This document shows positions 11,600 through 22,567 of a DNA stretch of 64,000 nt, one piece after another. The position numbers and the translations under genes were made by a program. The stretch comes from Turritopsis dohrnii (Eukaryota > Cnidaria > Hydrozoa > Anthoathecata > Oceaniidae). Numbering within the stretch: the stretch's first letter is position 1; the number at the start of each line of letters is the position of its first letter. The notes below the pieces were generated by a model. The model ran no database searches, had not been told where the DNA came from, and saw only the letters and a list, made by a program, of their open reading frames with translations. The stretch lies in the NCBI GenBank assembly GCA_027922465.2, contig BQMF02000170.1:248001-312000 (forward strand), in the 5' to 3' direction.

Positions 11600-12458
11600 G
11601 CGCGAATATATGAAAATTTGTTCAAAGCAAACCTGATCAGTTTCCAATTGTTGCCATGACATTGAACCGGGGTTAACAAACGCTTAAAAGTGGATTCACT
11701 AAAGGTCATTCTTAAGTATCATGGAAATATTAAGTTATAAATTGACTTATATTACTCATGTACCTATATTTCAGTTAAAAATATTACAATTTCATGCAAT
11801 TATCGCTATTTTTTAGAAGCCATTTTTTTCCGTTTTTACCCCCTAATTTTCTTCAGATCTCCGCGATCTCTCCGTTGCAGATCCCCGATTTCTTTCGCAG
11901 TTCACATCTACCATTTTGCGTGACTTACAAACAAACAAACAGACAGAGAATCAGCTATTAATATATAGACAAAACGTTATCTCTATTAGTTCACCAGCCA
12001 AAAAAAGTCACGTTCGATTGAGGTTGCAATGTATTTGTTTCGAACTCATGGCGCACACAAAAAAATAAATAATTTTTTTCACAACTCAATCTACCATTTT
12101 GCGTGACTTACAAACAAACAAACAAACAAACAAACAAACAGACAGACAGAGAATCGGCTATTAATATATAGATTGACACTTGGCACTTGAGAAAGACTTC
12201 ATAGGTTAAAGAAGTGTGAAAATTTTATAAGTTGTGTTTTTCTGTCTTCATTTGTGACAAACGTATACTTGATAATACTTAGGTCACTTACAAAAGAAGT
12301 TATAGAGCTTTTTCGAAATAGACATACATCTACTGACCAGTGAACTTTGCAAATTTTGATATAGATAACAATGTTGAATCATTTAACATATTTGAATAAG
12401 TTCTTCATCCCAAACATTGAGAATCTTCTCTCACCACTGCACCGTTGTAATATTGTTG
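11600..12458. other. Helitron 5' leader and flank
   Basis: Up to 12172 this is the non-coding 5' leader of Helitron copy 1, containing its terminus twice (ends at 11969 and 12172) with (ACAA)n runs. From 12173 to 12452 no gene is seen. The 6-bp target duplication of the next element (TTGTTG) is at 12453-12458. Confidence 0.6.
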
Positions 12459-12860
12459 TACGGAAGCCCATTAGGGCCATCTAAATTGTTCGTTTTATTA
12501 TTTTTACGAGTTTTCATAATTTTGCCAGTTTCTTCAAATTATATGAAGAAAATAAGAATTATCGTAAATTTACTCAAAACATATTTGGAAAAACCCGACG
12601 TTTTGTTATTTTATTGAAATTATTTGGAGAAAAATCGAAAATCGTTATAATCTTCAAATTATTTGAAGAAAATGATATGCACTGTTAATTTACTCATATA
12701 ACGTGTTTGAAAAGAAGTCAGCGTGTTTTTTAAATGATTTCAAGTTGTTAGTGGATCCTGTGAGATTGAAGAAACTCCGTTCGTGATCGTTTTTCTTCAC
12801 TTACAGTGGATGCAAAAAAGGAATGTAAAATCGAGCAGTAAACAAATATGGCTGTGTGCG
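12459..12860 (+). repeat. left terminal inverted repeat of the HECT-integrase transposon
   Basis: It begins TACGGAAGCCCATTAGGGCC. The first 200 bp match the inverse of 20578-20783 almost base for base. Beyond that, roughly 50-bp subterminal units recur (TTTGGAGAAAA, then CTTCAAATTATTTGAAGAA, then TTTACTCA); about three are seen here. Homology with the right end returns at about 12740-12855 and covers a leader (ACAGTGGATGCAAAAAA) and an ATG at 12848. Confidence 0.88.
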
Positions 12861-12873
12861 ATGAAATGCTGAA
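12848..12873 (+). CDS. possible first coding exon of the HECT gene
   Basis: ATGGCTGTGTGC begins at 12848 and runs 26 bases to a good donor, GTAAGT, at 12874. The leader and start (AAACAAATATGGCTG) match the leader and start of the integrase gene in the other inverted repeat (AAACAAACATGGCTG). This suggests that both genes take their promoter and first exon from the repeat. The phase does not fit the exon at 13300 directly, so an extra exon or a different acceptor must lie between. Confidence 0.45.
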
Positions 12874-13299
12874 GTAAGTTAAAGAGAATCACGAATTTCT
12901 GTTTGGTTGGGTTTACATTCGCTTTTATTAACTACTTTTATACCATTGTATCTTTCCAAGAGATTTTTCTTACATGCTGTGTTGTCGTCGCAGAGAGGGA
13001 GATATTACAAGTGCACAAAAAAGGAGAAAAAAGTCTCTCCAGTCTCCAAACTACACCATTTTGAATTCATATCTAATTCATTTACTTGAATTCATATTTA
13101 TTATTATTCATGGTTATATGTTCTAGAAAGTTTTGTCTGTTATCTCTGCTATCTCTGTCTCCACCCTATTACTATTCACTCTATTATGTGTATTTTTCTC
13201 TTTCCTCTTCCTTTCTTTGTCCTTTGCTGTATTTGTTTATACATGGAAAACCTTGTAATACATACAGCTACATTGCCATTGACTCCGTCATTATTTTAG

Positions 13300-16200
13300 A
13301 TGGTGACATTCTTAAGAAAAAGAGGGTATGATCAAAATGTCCTCAACAAGATTGAACAATCGAGGGTAAGTAGTAATTACAGTAAATGTTACAAATATAA
13401 CCTGTTATATATAATGGAGAAAGGAATGAAAGTTTTCTTTTATAAGAGTCTAAAATTAATTTGTTTTCAGTTTGGATTTGTGAATTTTTATAAACCATCT
13501 ATTTATTCTTCCTGGCCCTATTATTGAGTCTAAGGATGGATGTTTTCATGTAGATAAATAGTGCTTGAAATTCTCATGCTTCAATTTTCTTTAGGTTTGT
13601 GGAGAATCTATACATTTATTACGTCATGAAGACTTTAAGGAAATGGGGATAGGTCTGGCTGATGCCCCTCTCATGGTTGAAAGATTCAAAAACAATACTA
13701 GAGCAAAGGAACTTGCAGATCTTGTTGTTGCTGTCCGTCAAGGAAGCAAAGTTTCATCAAAAGTTAATCAGTCAAGCCATATTACTGTTCACTACTGTTG
13801 GCAACATTTTGATGAAAATAGGAAGAAATATACAACTGTTTCCATTTCAACTGGAGGTGGAAGCAGGAAAAGAAAATTTATCAGAAAAACAGCACTCGAG
13901 GATGTTTATAAAGACATGAAGAATGTATATTTTCCCAGTGGTCAGAGTAAATCTAAAGGTGCACTAAGTTCAATGATGACTTCGTTTGTAGGTCCAGATT
14001 TATCTCTCATTGATGACACTAATGTATCAATAGATGACTTCATGGAAATGAAAGCTATAAAGCATTGTAAATTTATTTTGCATACCAAACAGTGGAAACC
14101 TGGTGAAAAATTTCGATCGACTTTCTTGAGAGAGATGTCGTCAGATTCTGACTTTGAAGTTGACACACATATGCCTTTAAACACTCCCTGTTTTACATCA
14201 ACCCCAACAGAATTGTCATCACAGTCTAGTAAGGAGCAGGATAAGATGCTTGAAAACAGCTTCAACACTGTTTAATGAAGGAGACTAAAGAAAACTATGA
14301 AATCAAGTACTCAGTTGTACAAGAACATATACAGAGAATGGTACCCTGTGAGCCTAGTTTAGCTGAAGATGTTGTAGTTGTTGTCGTAATGCATGTTTCC
14401 CTGGGAAGAAAAGAAAGATTGTTTCTAAGTAAAAATAAAATGGATGTAGTTTATTATTGGATTGGAAGTTTGGCCCCAGAACCAGAAATATTTGAACTGT
14501 TTATTGGTACTCCTGATAATTATACATTGTTAGATCCAAATGACTCAATTTTGCAGTGTGAACATCATGTTGTGACAATGAAAGAAACAAACAATTCAAA
14601 TTTTACTATTGATATATTAAGTAATTTGCTACCTGCTTCAATTGATGATCAATTATGTGAAGACACAGAAGCATCTTCATCCTCTAAAGTGACAGAGGTT
14701 CGATGTCCTATATGTTCAAATTTTCAACCAAGCAGTGAAATAGAAGCCCACGCCAGTGATTGTGCAGATAGCAAGTATCCAGCACTGCTATCAAGTGATG
14801 AAGAACAGGCAGATCCAGAACCTGAAGCAATTCCAAATCCAAGATCAAAAATTTCAACCTTTAATATTGGAGAATTGAAAGCTTTGATATCATTGTGTAA
14901 GCCAAAGAAGGAAGCCATTAAAGTGAGGGTCAAGAGAGGCTCAGAATTTGATTCTTTTGTAGATAAGTTTACCCAAACCTGGGCTCAAAAACAAATTGGC
15001 TATAACATTGTAATTCCCTTTGTTGGTGAGGTTGGCGTTGATCAAGATGGACCGAAACGTGAGTTTTTCTCAGGTAGATATTTTTGTGGGGTATGTTTTG
15101 ACCGTATGTATAGATTGTAAGTGAAATTAAAAAGCAATTTTTTAATTCCAATTTCAGCATCTTTGAATTATTTAAAAGACCATTTATTTATTGATGCACC
15201 TGACGGTGAAGGGAAAATGCCAAACCCTGAGCTTTATGAAGATTGTAGCAAAGGCACATATTTTTTAGTCGGAGTATTAATGGCATATTCAATTTCATTA
15301 AGTGGTCCAGCACCAAACTTCTTTGCTCCTTGGATATATCATTATATATCAGGTGGGCAAGAAGTGGTTCTTGGCAGTTTGCCCGAGAAAATTACGGAAA
15401 ACAATTTTCTCTCCAAAGCATATAATAAGGTAATTTTAGGAATTTTAGAAATTCTTGGATGCTTACAAACACCCAGTACCAATCTCAAAGGTATTTATGC
15501 TTTATTTATTAATACTCCATTATAATTCATTTATTCAAGATTTACACCATTGTAACGGATGAAAAACTTCAAGCCTTTTGTACTAGCGAGGAGGGACTAA
15601 CTATGCTTGACCAGATAAGATTTCGTGGTATACCAAGTCGAGTATCTGTTAATGCAAAGCAACAGCTTTTGAGGTAAACTTCTTTAGCTTCTTAGGATTT
15701 TGGCATTACTTTTAGATGTGTCTTGTTCTTGTGTTTTATTCTAAAAGTGACATAAGCAAAATAGCCAAATAGCTTTCACTTGGCCTATAAGAAATTAGCC
15801 TATCAATAAGCTCCATGTTAAGCTTCATGATGGTCAAGTTTTTGAAAGTCATGTCTTCTGAATTACTAGCAGCAAGGCTTTGGAACAATTTAGATTTGGG
15901 TTTAATTAATGTTTACTGCATCAAGAAAATTATACATATCCTAAATATTTTAGATCAATTTTCTTGAAAGAAAGACTCCAAAACGTTATACCAGCAATGC
16001 AACAGATAGTCGATGGATTACAAACTTTTGGTTTAATCAACATTATTCGTACAAACCCTGCTATTTTCCAGTATGTTTTTTGCCCTAGTAACGAGCTGAC
16101 GTGGAATTTTGACCTTGTTGAAGATGTGATGTGTCCCATATTCAGTGAAGACGGAAGTTCTAGAAAGAAGCTTGAAGTGGACTGTTACAAATCGTTCCTG

Positions 16201-16690
16201 GATGCTTTAGAAAGCTTATATCATTTGGCAGGTGTAGCATTCAGATTTCTTACTTAAACTCCAAAATATTGATATAAGTATTGATATAATGGATAAAACA
16301 ATTAACAAGTCACTTTCTTTCCTTAGTGGTGATAGTCTCACCTCCCATTAGTGACGGGAAAAACGTTTAAAAAAACGTTTTAATTTTGTTGCTGTGTTAA
16401 TGTTTAAACTTACAAAAAATTTTTTTGCTATTTTAGAAAAAGATCACTGTCTAACATTTTCGCAGTTTATGAAATTCCTGACTGGAACGCACTCCGTTCC
16501 TCCTCTTGGTCTGCCTGACGCTATTAGCGTCCATTTTGTTCATGGTTGTCGGAATGGTTGTACCTGCAAACCTACAGTTTCCACATGTGCGTTGTCAGTG
16601 AGCATGCCGGTTCATTATAACACCCGTGAGAGTGTTTTGGTAGGATTGGAAGATGCTGTGAAGATGAGTTTTGGATTTGATGAGATCTAA
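13300..16690 (+). CDS. HECT-type E3 ubiquitin ligase, multi-exon, transposon-borne
   Basis: HECT ligases take ubiquitin from an E2 onto a catalytic Cys and pass it to a substrate. Inferred exons: 13300-13365, 13595-15073, 15158-15429, 15540-15673, 15954-16231, 16437-16690; phases agree at each junction. The start is SAM-like (GYDQNVLNKIEQ, then LLRHEDFKEMGIG). Next comes a GGGSRKRKF region, a C2HC finger CPICSNFQPSSEIEAHASDC (near 14705-14765) that looks like a ubiquitin-binding finger, then the HECT lobe from VGVDQDGPKREFF. The C-terminus has FLTGTHSVPPLG and PTVSTCALS with the catalytic Cys at 16586-16588. At 14273-14276 a TAA overlaps an ATG and the frame shifts; this may be a mutation or an unrecognised splice. 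The exons after it are intact. G2E3-like HECT proteins are the nearest family I know. Confidence 0.82.
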
Positions 16691-16708
16691 ATAGTTTCTC
16701 GCTTTGGT

Positions 16709-16766
16709 ACAGTTTTGTTACAGTTTTGTTACAGTTTTGTTACAGTTTTGTTACAGTTTTGTTACA
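16709..16766. repeat. 11-bp minisatellite, about 5 copies
   Basis: The unit ACAGTTTTGTT repeats head to tail just after the HECT stop codon. Confidence 0.85.
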
Positions 16767-16771
16767 TATAC

Positions 16772-16860
16772 ACAGTAGAATCTCGTTAATTCGGACCCTC
16801 TAGGTGGACAAGAATGTCCGGGTTAAGTTGAATCTGAATTAATGGGATACTAGAGTATAT
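16772..16860. repeat. possible pogo/Tigger-type terminal fragment
   Basis: CAGTAGAATCTCGTTAATTC followed by GGACCCTCTAGG and, 30 bases on, AATGTCCGGGTTAAG has the look of a pogo/Tigger terminal repeat. No matching opposite end was found within the element, so this is a low-confidence call. Confidence 0.3.
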
Positions 16861-17340
16861 TTTACATTTCAAAGTGTTTTGTTTCTGCATTGCTAGTGCT
16901 TTGTGTTCTTAAAATTGTCAGTACGTTCTGATATCGTGATTCTGTATTTCGACATGATGAAATATCTTCATGTGTAATACCTTTATTTTGTGTTAACGAC
17001 GGCATACTTTTCTATTATGAGTTATAGATGATCATCAAGAGTTTCATCGGAACAATAAAATTTCTAGTTTTGTTCTAAAATTTTATGCTGTGATAGTGTT
17101 GTATATATAAAGCACCAAAAATTATGTAAAAATTATGTAATCTATCTATGCACTCAATGAGTTATTAATCTCTCCACTGCATGTTATGTGACACGCTGGC
17201 CAAGAACATTAAGCTGCAATCCTATTTGTTACATAATAAACTTTTTTAAGAGGATATTTCGACAGGGCAAAATCAAAATGTCACGGAGATTTGGAGACTG
17301 TTCAATCACATGTTCTGCTAAGCGCAATTCTGTAACTAAA

Positions 17341-17712
17341 GGGCTGTATATATGAGAGGCGGGACGGGACGTTTGCCAGGACGGGACGAAAAACGGGATG
17401 ACTTTATCCCGCCTTTACATGAGAAAACATTAAGCAGGAGCTTTGCCGGGACGAGACAGCAATCGCATTTTAAACATTATAAAACGTCCCGGGAAGGTGT
17501 GTTTATATGATGAAAAACGTCCCGCTTCAAGCGGGATCCCGGTTTATGAAAGTGAGATCTCGCCTAACCGGGACGGGACGTTTTTTGTCCCGGGATAGTT
17601 TTTTTCATATAAACACGAGATAGATTTTTTATGAAAACTTCAGTGGAGGCGGGATCCCGTTTTTCGTCCCGTCCCGGCATACGTGCCGTCCCGCCTCTCA
17701 TATAAACAGCCC
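17341..17712. mobile_element. GC-rich 372-bp MITE with 5-bp target duplication
   Basis: GGGCTGTATATATGAGAGGC starts at 17341 and its inverse, GCCTCTCATATAAACAGCCC, ends at 17712. CTAAA flanks both sides (17336-17340 and 17713-17717). The interior is packed with GGGACGGGACG and CGTCCCG motifs in both orientations and could fold into a long foldback. No protein is encoded and the superfamily is not clear. Confidence 0.8.
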
Positions 17713-17717
17713 CTAAA

Positions 17718-18082
17718 ATGGGTTTAATGCTTAGGATTTTCTTTGCAGGATCACCATTGGTAATTAATTGTCTTTTTCACAAGTGCTTTTGACAGGTTGA
17801 CTGAGGTTGTTAATGATAGAAACAGATTCCGATAAAAGAAGATTAAAATATTTATGTAAAATATTTCATGAGCATCTTACAGAACTCATGCTTGCCGTTC
17901 GTTCGGGCTTTAAATTAACTTCATACTTTACAGTGGAATCAGAAACCATTTAAATTCGCCGTTCCCGGAATGTTATGTATCCATTAATACTGAATACAAC
18001 TACCACAGTGCAATGAGAAAAAATCATTAAAAATGTTTCAATGGAATGATAAAAGCGTATCGAAACAAAACTAATATTCTCA
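17718..18082. other. spacer between the two convergent transposon genes
   Basis: AT-rich and without supported coding exons. It must hold the 3' untranslated region of the minus-strand integrase gene, whose stop codon is at 18083. No poly-A signal was singled out. Confidence 0.4.
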
Positions 18083-20332
18083 CTACATATTTTCAATGTA
18101 ATCTATTAGATTATTATACAGATCTTTCGCGTCAGAAAAACTCTTTGGAAAGTCCAAGTTGTTAGTGGCAATATAATTCAACGCAAGTTTTTCAAAATTT
18201 TTGTCGCATCCAAACACAGGTTTTTCTTTGGTAAGGATTTTCGCGATCTCTAAATCTGCCTCAATGACGACTTTTTTGTAGTCAGTCGTACCTAAAGAGG
18301 AATCCATAACAAAAGTTGCTTTAATTCCTTAACACATTTCTTAACTGTAATAATATACACGTGGCATACCAAGTAATTCTGGGATCTTGTACATCATATC
18401 AGGTTATCATATCCCATTAGGAGAAGATTGATTAATAGATCGTCTTATACGATGAGTATTGTGTAGAGTTTTGATTGTATCTAACTCAGCTTGAATGGGA
18501 AATGTAAAACAAAACTTTAAGCATTCCCTATAAAACATCAAATTTAAAAGTTCTTTAAAAGCAACTAACACGCATTCGTATATTTTACGTATCTGTCAGT
18601 TACCTTTGTATCGGGTCTGCTTCGTCCCATGAGCCATCATCGCTCATATCCTGTTTAACAATGAAAATAATAAATAGTGCAACAGATGGTGACAAAAATA
18701 AGTTATGATTCATGAAACACACACCCTGAAGACGTTCATCCACCATTGTGTGAAAGATTGGCGTAACTGCGACCAGAATGCTTCAATGCGCTATACATAC
18801 AAATAATGAGACGGGACCTTTACAAGGGAGATTATTTTAACTTCGCTACATTTTCACAAACAAACAAACACAATCTGAAACATACTTGGTTTGCCGTTGA
18901 TCTTCCATAAAGAAAGCTTTTTACACCTGCCAGTGCATCCGTTGTCACCTGATCTGAAAAATCGCTGCATCGCTGCTATATTCAAATTTTCGTTGCCGGC
19001 ATCCCAGCGAATGACTTTAGCAGTGCCTAAAGTAAACGGAAAGTATAACGGCTAAAAACGTTCTAAAAATGGTATATGAATAATCTATTGTGTGTTTTAT
19101 ACCTCTAAATCTGCTAACGTAATCCCAGAAATAACGAGCTACAATCTTAGGACAATTATTAGAAGAAGATGTTTCCAACCAAAGCAGTTTTCTTGAGTAG
19201 CTAATAAAGATTTTGAAAAAAACGACAATTAGCTAATCTGTTTTCCGCTGAAAGATTGAACTATTCTTTAATATTCTTCATACCCGTCAATACAGCCATG
19301 TATGCAAAATCCAAATCTTTTCAACTTATTGTATCCATCCAGATGCCATACTTGATTTGGTCCCTAAAAGAAAGGAACTTTAATCAATCAAAGATCACAT
19401 TTGCAATATACCAAATAGAAATTTAAGTTACTTTTGAAAGATACTGTCTTCTTTTCAGTCGTCTTGCTCTCCGTTCAGAAACTCCACTTGGATCCAAAAG
19501 GTGCTGCATTTGACTAACCATGTTTCTGAAATTTACGATCTACCTCATCAGAATAAACTTTGTTTGGAGGTAATGAATATTATGAACTGAGAAAAAATTT
19601 ATTTAACAAGGTTGTATCCTGATAACATATTTTCAAATAAACATTTTTGTGCATTATCATGCGCACACCATCTTCTAACCTCGAAATGTTAATATTATGC
19701 ACATTTCTTAGCCTTTGAGGTAACCTTCTGTAGCCAAGAAGTGAACCACTACCACTTATCTCATTCTAAAGACCAGTAGGAATGAACATAAGCATGATGT
19801 TAACGTCAAAGTACTATCAACCAACGAATATAGATAACCATGGTAAATGAGTAGTTAATTGACAGTTGATTCTTAGAAGCAAGAAATTAGTCAAAAAGTA
19901 AACCTGTACAACTTCACAAATTTTACTGAAAGAACAGTTAGATTTGCGTCAGTTTAATCCAAGCTTTCTAAGTAATCTTTTCAGGTGTCGTATGCTAAAT
20001 AATCAAAACATTGGTACTTCATACAAACTACATATACACCCTATGGAACAAAGCAGTTAGAATGTTAAAGAAAAGCTTACACTAACCTCAAAGATAAACC
20101 TTTGACTTGAAGAAGAGCTATAATTTCTTTATAGGAATATCCTTGATGAAAGTAGTTGTGTATTTTTCCTTCCCCTGTAATAAATGGGACTGTCACGGGC
20201 GAGAAGAAATCAGTCCACAAAGCTACTAAGAATCTCACAGAATGATAAAAGATATTTGGAATCCTAGCTATTGAACTGTAATAAAACAAAAACCTTACTT
20301 TCAGTCAGTGTTGTTACATTACAAGCAGCCAT
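18083..20332 (-). pseudogene. DDE integrase-core transposase, about 12 exons, with stops and a frameshift
   Basis: This is the likely transposase of the 8.3-kb element. Inferred exons in order: 20332-20299, 20174-20087, 19994-19904, 19765-19680, 19525-19432, 19363-19284, 19200-19103, 19026-18886, 18790-18725, 18650-18604, 18527-18370, 18291-18083. Each has AG/GT borders and phases agree. Motifs: HTH-like YFHQGYSYKEIIALL, LLDPSGVSERRARR, WHLDGYNKLKRFGF (first Asp, 19337-19339), IRWDAGNEN (second Asp, 19001-19003), STANQ then RIEAFW (Glu, 18782-18784). This order is typical of the rve-like integrase-core family that is multicopy in fish and cnidarians. Lesions: TGA in exon 3, a one-base shift in exon 8 and TGA-TAA in exon 11. 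The catalytic triad itself is kept. Confidence 0.82.
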
Positions 20333-20783
20333 GTTTGTTTACAGTACCACTTGGTTTTACATTCTTTTTTTGCATCCACTGTAATTGAAGAAAATATAAG
20401 ACCAAACATAATTTCTTCAATCTCATTGGATCCAATAACAACTTACTAAAACTCTTCATTATTTGAGTAAAATAACAGTATTTCTTATTTTCTCCAAATA
20501 TTTTGAAAGAAATAACGGCTCTTTCTATTTTCTCCAAATATTATGAATAAAATAATGATGTTTCTTACATTCTTCAAATAATTTGAAGATTATAACGATT
20601 TTCGATTTTTCTCCAAATAATTTCAATAAAATAACAAAACGTCGGGTTTTTCCAAATATGTTATATGAGTAAATTTACGATAATTCTTATTTTCTTCATA
20701 TAATTTGAAGAAACTGGCAAAATTATGAAAACTCGTAAAAATAATAAAACGAACAATTTAGATGGCCCTAATGGGCTTCTGTA
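20320..20783 (-). repeat. right terminal inverted repeat of the HECT-integrase transposon
   Basis: Read on the minus strand it begins TACAGAAGCCCATTAGGGCC. It carries about five subterminal units, more than the left end, and then a leader with ACAGTGGATGCAAAAAA and an ATG at 20332-20330. The outer 200 bp match the left end almost perfectly. Confidence 0.88.
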
Positions 20784-20789
20784 TTGTTG

Positions 20790-22560
20790 TTTATGTATTA
20801 TCTTCATAGTTTGTTTTTACTTTTTGTGTGACTTTATTGACTATTTATATTTTCTTTTGTGGAAGATTTAATTTTCTGCTTCTGTTTCTGGATGTGTCTC
20901 CAAAATAAACCACAGCTCGTTACAAAGATAAAATCCACACAACACCACAAGAATTTTGCAATCTCCCTTTTATCATTCAAGGTTTTCGAATGTAATAACC
21001 TCGATAACGAATAAAATCTTTATCAAATCAGAAACACCGTCTTTCCAGAATGCTGTTGAAGTCTTGTAAACAACTTAAAAGTTTTGCAGAAATGAGCTCG
21101 AGTGAACTCCACGAATTATATTTGGTCCCTGTATTGGTTGTAATGTGACTATATAAAAAACTGAATGCACGAGACAAAATTTCTCCGGGCCAGGTCTTAT
21201 AAAAATTACACAGATTTTGTGTAATTTTCATGTCACGTGACCAGCGTTCGCCAGGGTCTTCTTTGCCGCTATCCGTATATCGAAAAGGCAAGAGGCCCTG
21301 GGTTCGAGGTTGCTCAAGAAATATTAAACAAATTGAAAATAAATTTATTAAAACATTCAAAAAGTCCATTCGAATTATTTGATTGGTTTACAAATTGGTT
21401 TATTTTTTAGCCAATCAAATAGTTCGAATGTTTTGATAGTGAAATCGATTGTTTCACAAATATCGTACGACTTTTTTAACCAATAGAAATCTTTATTTAC
21501 ATTGGAATGTAAAAAATCAGGGTTATTACCGAATCGCCCCGCTCTCCTCGTATATATATTGAATAGCAAATCAGACTTCCGCCATTACAGGTAGGCAATT
21601 GTTGTTTACAGTTTTTGTTGTAAAGCAGTTCAATTTGTGAGCGGATTACATTAGAAATAATAAAGGTCAATTTTTTTCTACAGAGGGTAAATAAAGCCTA
21701 ATACACTATATACATTTCCAAGTAGCAATAAGAATTCAAAATCTCTAAGGACCAATTAACAAAATTTTGTGGGTGTAAAAGTGGTCTCATTGCAAATGAT
21801 GTTGTGTTGAGTTGACTACTAGTTCGGTTTGTTGTGCAGAAATAAACTCTTTCTTGTGCCAGTGGTTCAAAAAACACAAAAGGCTAAACAAAAATGGCTG
21901 AAACATAGTAGCAAAAGGAATGGATAAGAAATATGTATGGATCGTATGGATATTACTAGCACATTGATGCTCAGTCAACAAATAATTTTAGTGTGCTTTG
22001 AAAAGTTTAGAAGCCTTACTTCTATCTAGAATAGATTGTCAAAAAGGTTTACAAACAATATATTCCCATCCACAACTTACATTAATAGCATGAAGTATTG
22101 GTTTTCCAGAAACAAACCTCAAAGCAAAGCAAAGCCTTCCCGGGGGAAGGGGAAAAATGTCTACTTAACTCTAACTAAGAATGACAACTTTGCATTTCCG
22201 TAAGCAGTCCATGTACCATAGAAACGGGAAAATTTGCCTAAAAGCCATACTTTAAAAAATTTTTTGCTCGCGCATTCAAGGTATTATCTGACTGAATTCT
22301 ACTTGGGAAATCTGATGTAAGTCAGCCAAATTGTACTTTTTGTATGACCCTGTAGGAGGTTTCATCTAGTTACGGCAGCCGAAATGGATCTTTCTGTTAG
22401 TATTTTGATGACAATATTTGATCTTGCCAAATGAGTTCCGTTCCGCTAAAAAGCTACACTCCGCAATAAAGCGGGTTTGTTTCAATGAGTTCCACTTCCT
22501 CGACTAGTGGATCATATTTTGAATTACGAACAAATCTTTTCAGGAGAACTTTATTTGAAT
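20790..22560. other. non-coding stretch with repeat fragments
   Basis: No supported gene. At 21365-21430 CATTCGAATTATTTGATTGG faces its inverse, CCAATCAAATAGTTCGAATG, around 24 bases: a small foldback. At 21240-21320 a fragment ending CCCTGGGTTCGAGGTTG contains a tRNA-like B box and resembles a dispersed repeat I recall from anthozoans. The rest is AT-rich and unassigned. Confidence 0.4.
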
Positions 22561-22567
22561 TGGTTAA

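Larger units (their letters stand above)
5100..12172 (-). mobile_element. autonomous Helitron (copy 1), degenerate
   Basis: The 5' end is a type-I terminus read on the minus strand: TC at 12172-12171, then TATATATTAATAGCCGAT, preceded by A as expected for Helitron insertion at A/T. A second copy of the same terminus lies at 11969, so the first 200 bp are repeated. The Rep-helicase pseudogene fills 5140-9722 and a duplicated 5' region lies at 9951-11599. The left boundary is an estimate because no clear 3' end was found. Confidence 0.7.
12459..20783. mobile_element. 8.3-kb integrase-type DNA transposon carrying a HECT ubiquitin-ligase gene
   Basis: The ends are TACGGAAGCCC at 12459 and the inverted GGGCTTCTGTA at 20773-20783. 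The same 6 bp, TTGTTG, sits directly outside both (12453-12458 and 20784-20789). The inverted repeats are nearly identical for about 200 bp and stay similar for about 400 bp. Inside are two convergent spliced genes: HECT ligase (plus) and DDE integrase-core transposase (minus). A 6-bp duplication with an integrase-like transposase recalls the IS3EU group as I remember it from Repbase, but the link is unverified. The integrase carries stops and a frameshift, so this copy is probably inactive. A GC-rich MITE (17341-17712) has inserted between the genes. Confidence 0.88.

Noticed and set aside
12966..13130. Extra HECT exon after an acceptor near 12990
   Set aside because: A frame is open after a CAG, but no good donor in the right phase was found, so it was not annotated.
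13300..16690. The HECT gene as an ordinary host gene interrupted by repeats
   Set aside because: It lies wholly between matched inverted repeats with a target duplication outside, and its probable first exon is in the repeat. I treat it as cargo or part of the element, though an old capture of a host gene remains possible.
18083..20332. Integrase of a Maverick/Polinton
   Set aside because: Those also have an rve-type integrase and 6-bp duplications, but no DNA polymerase B, protease, ATPase or capsid gene is present, and the size is about half of what would be expected.
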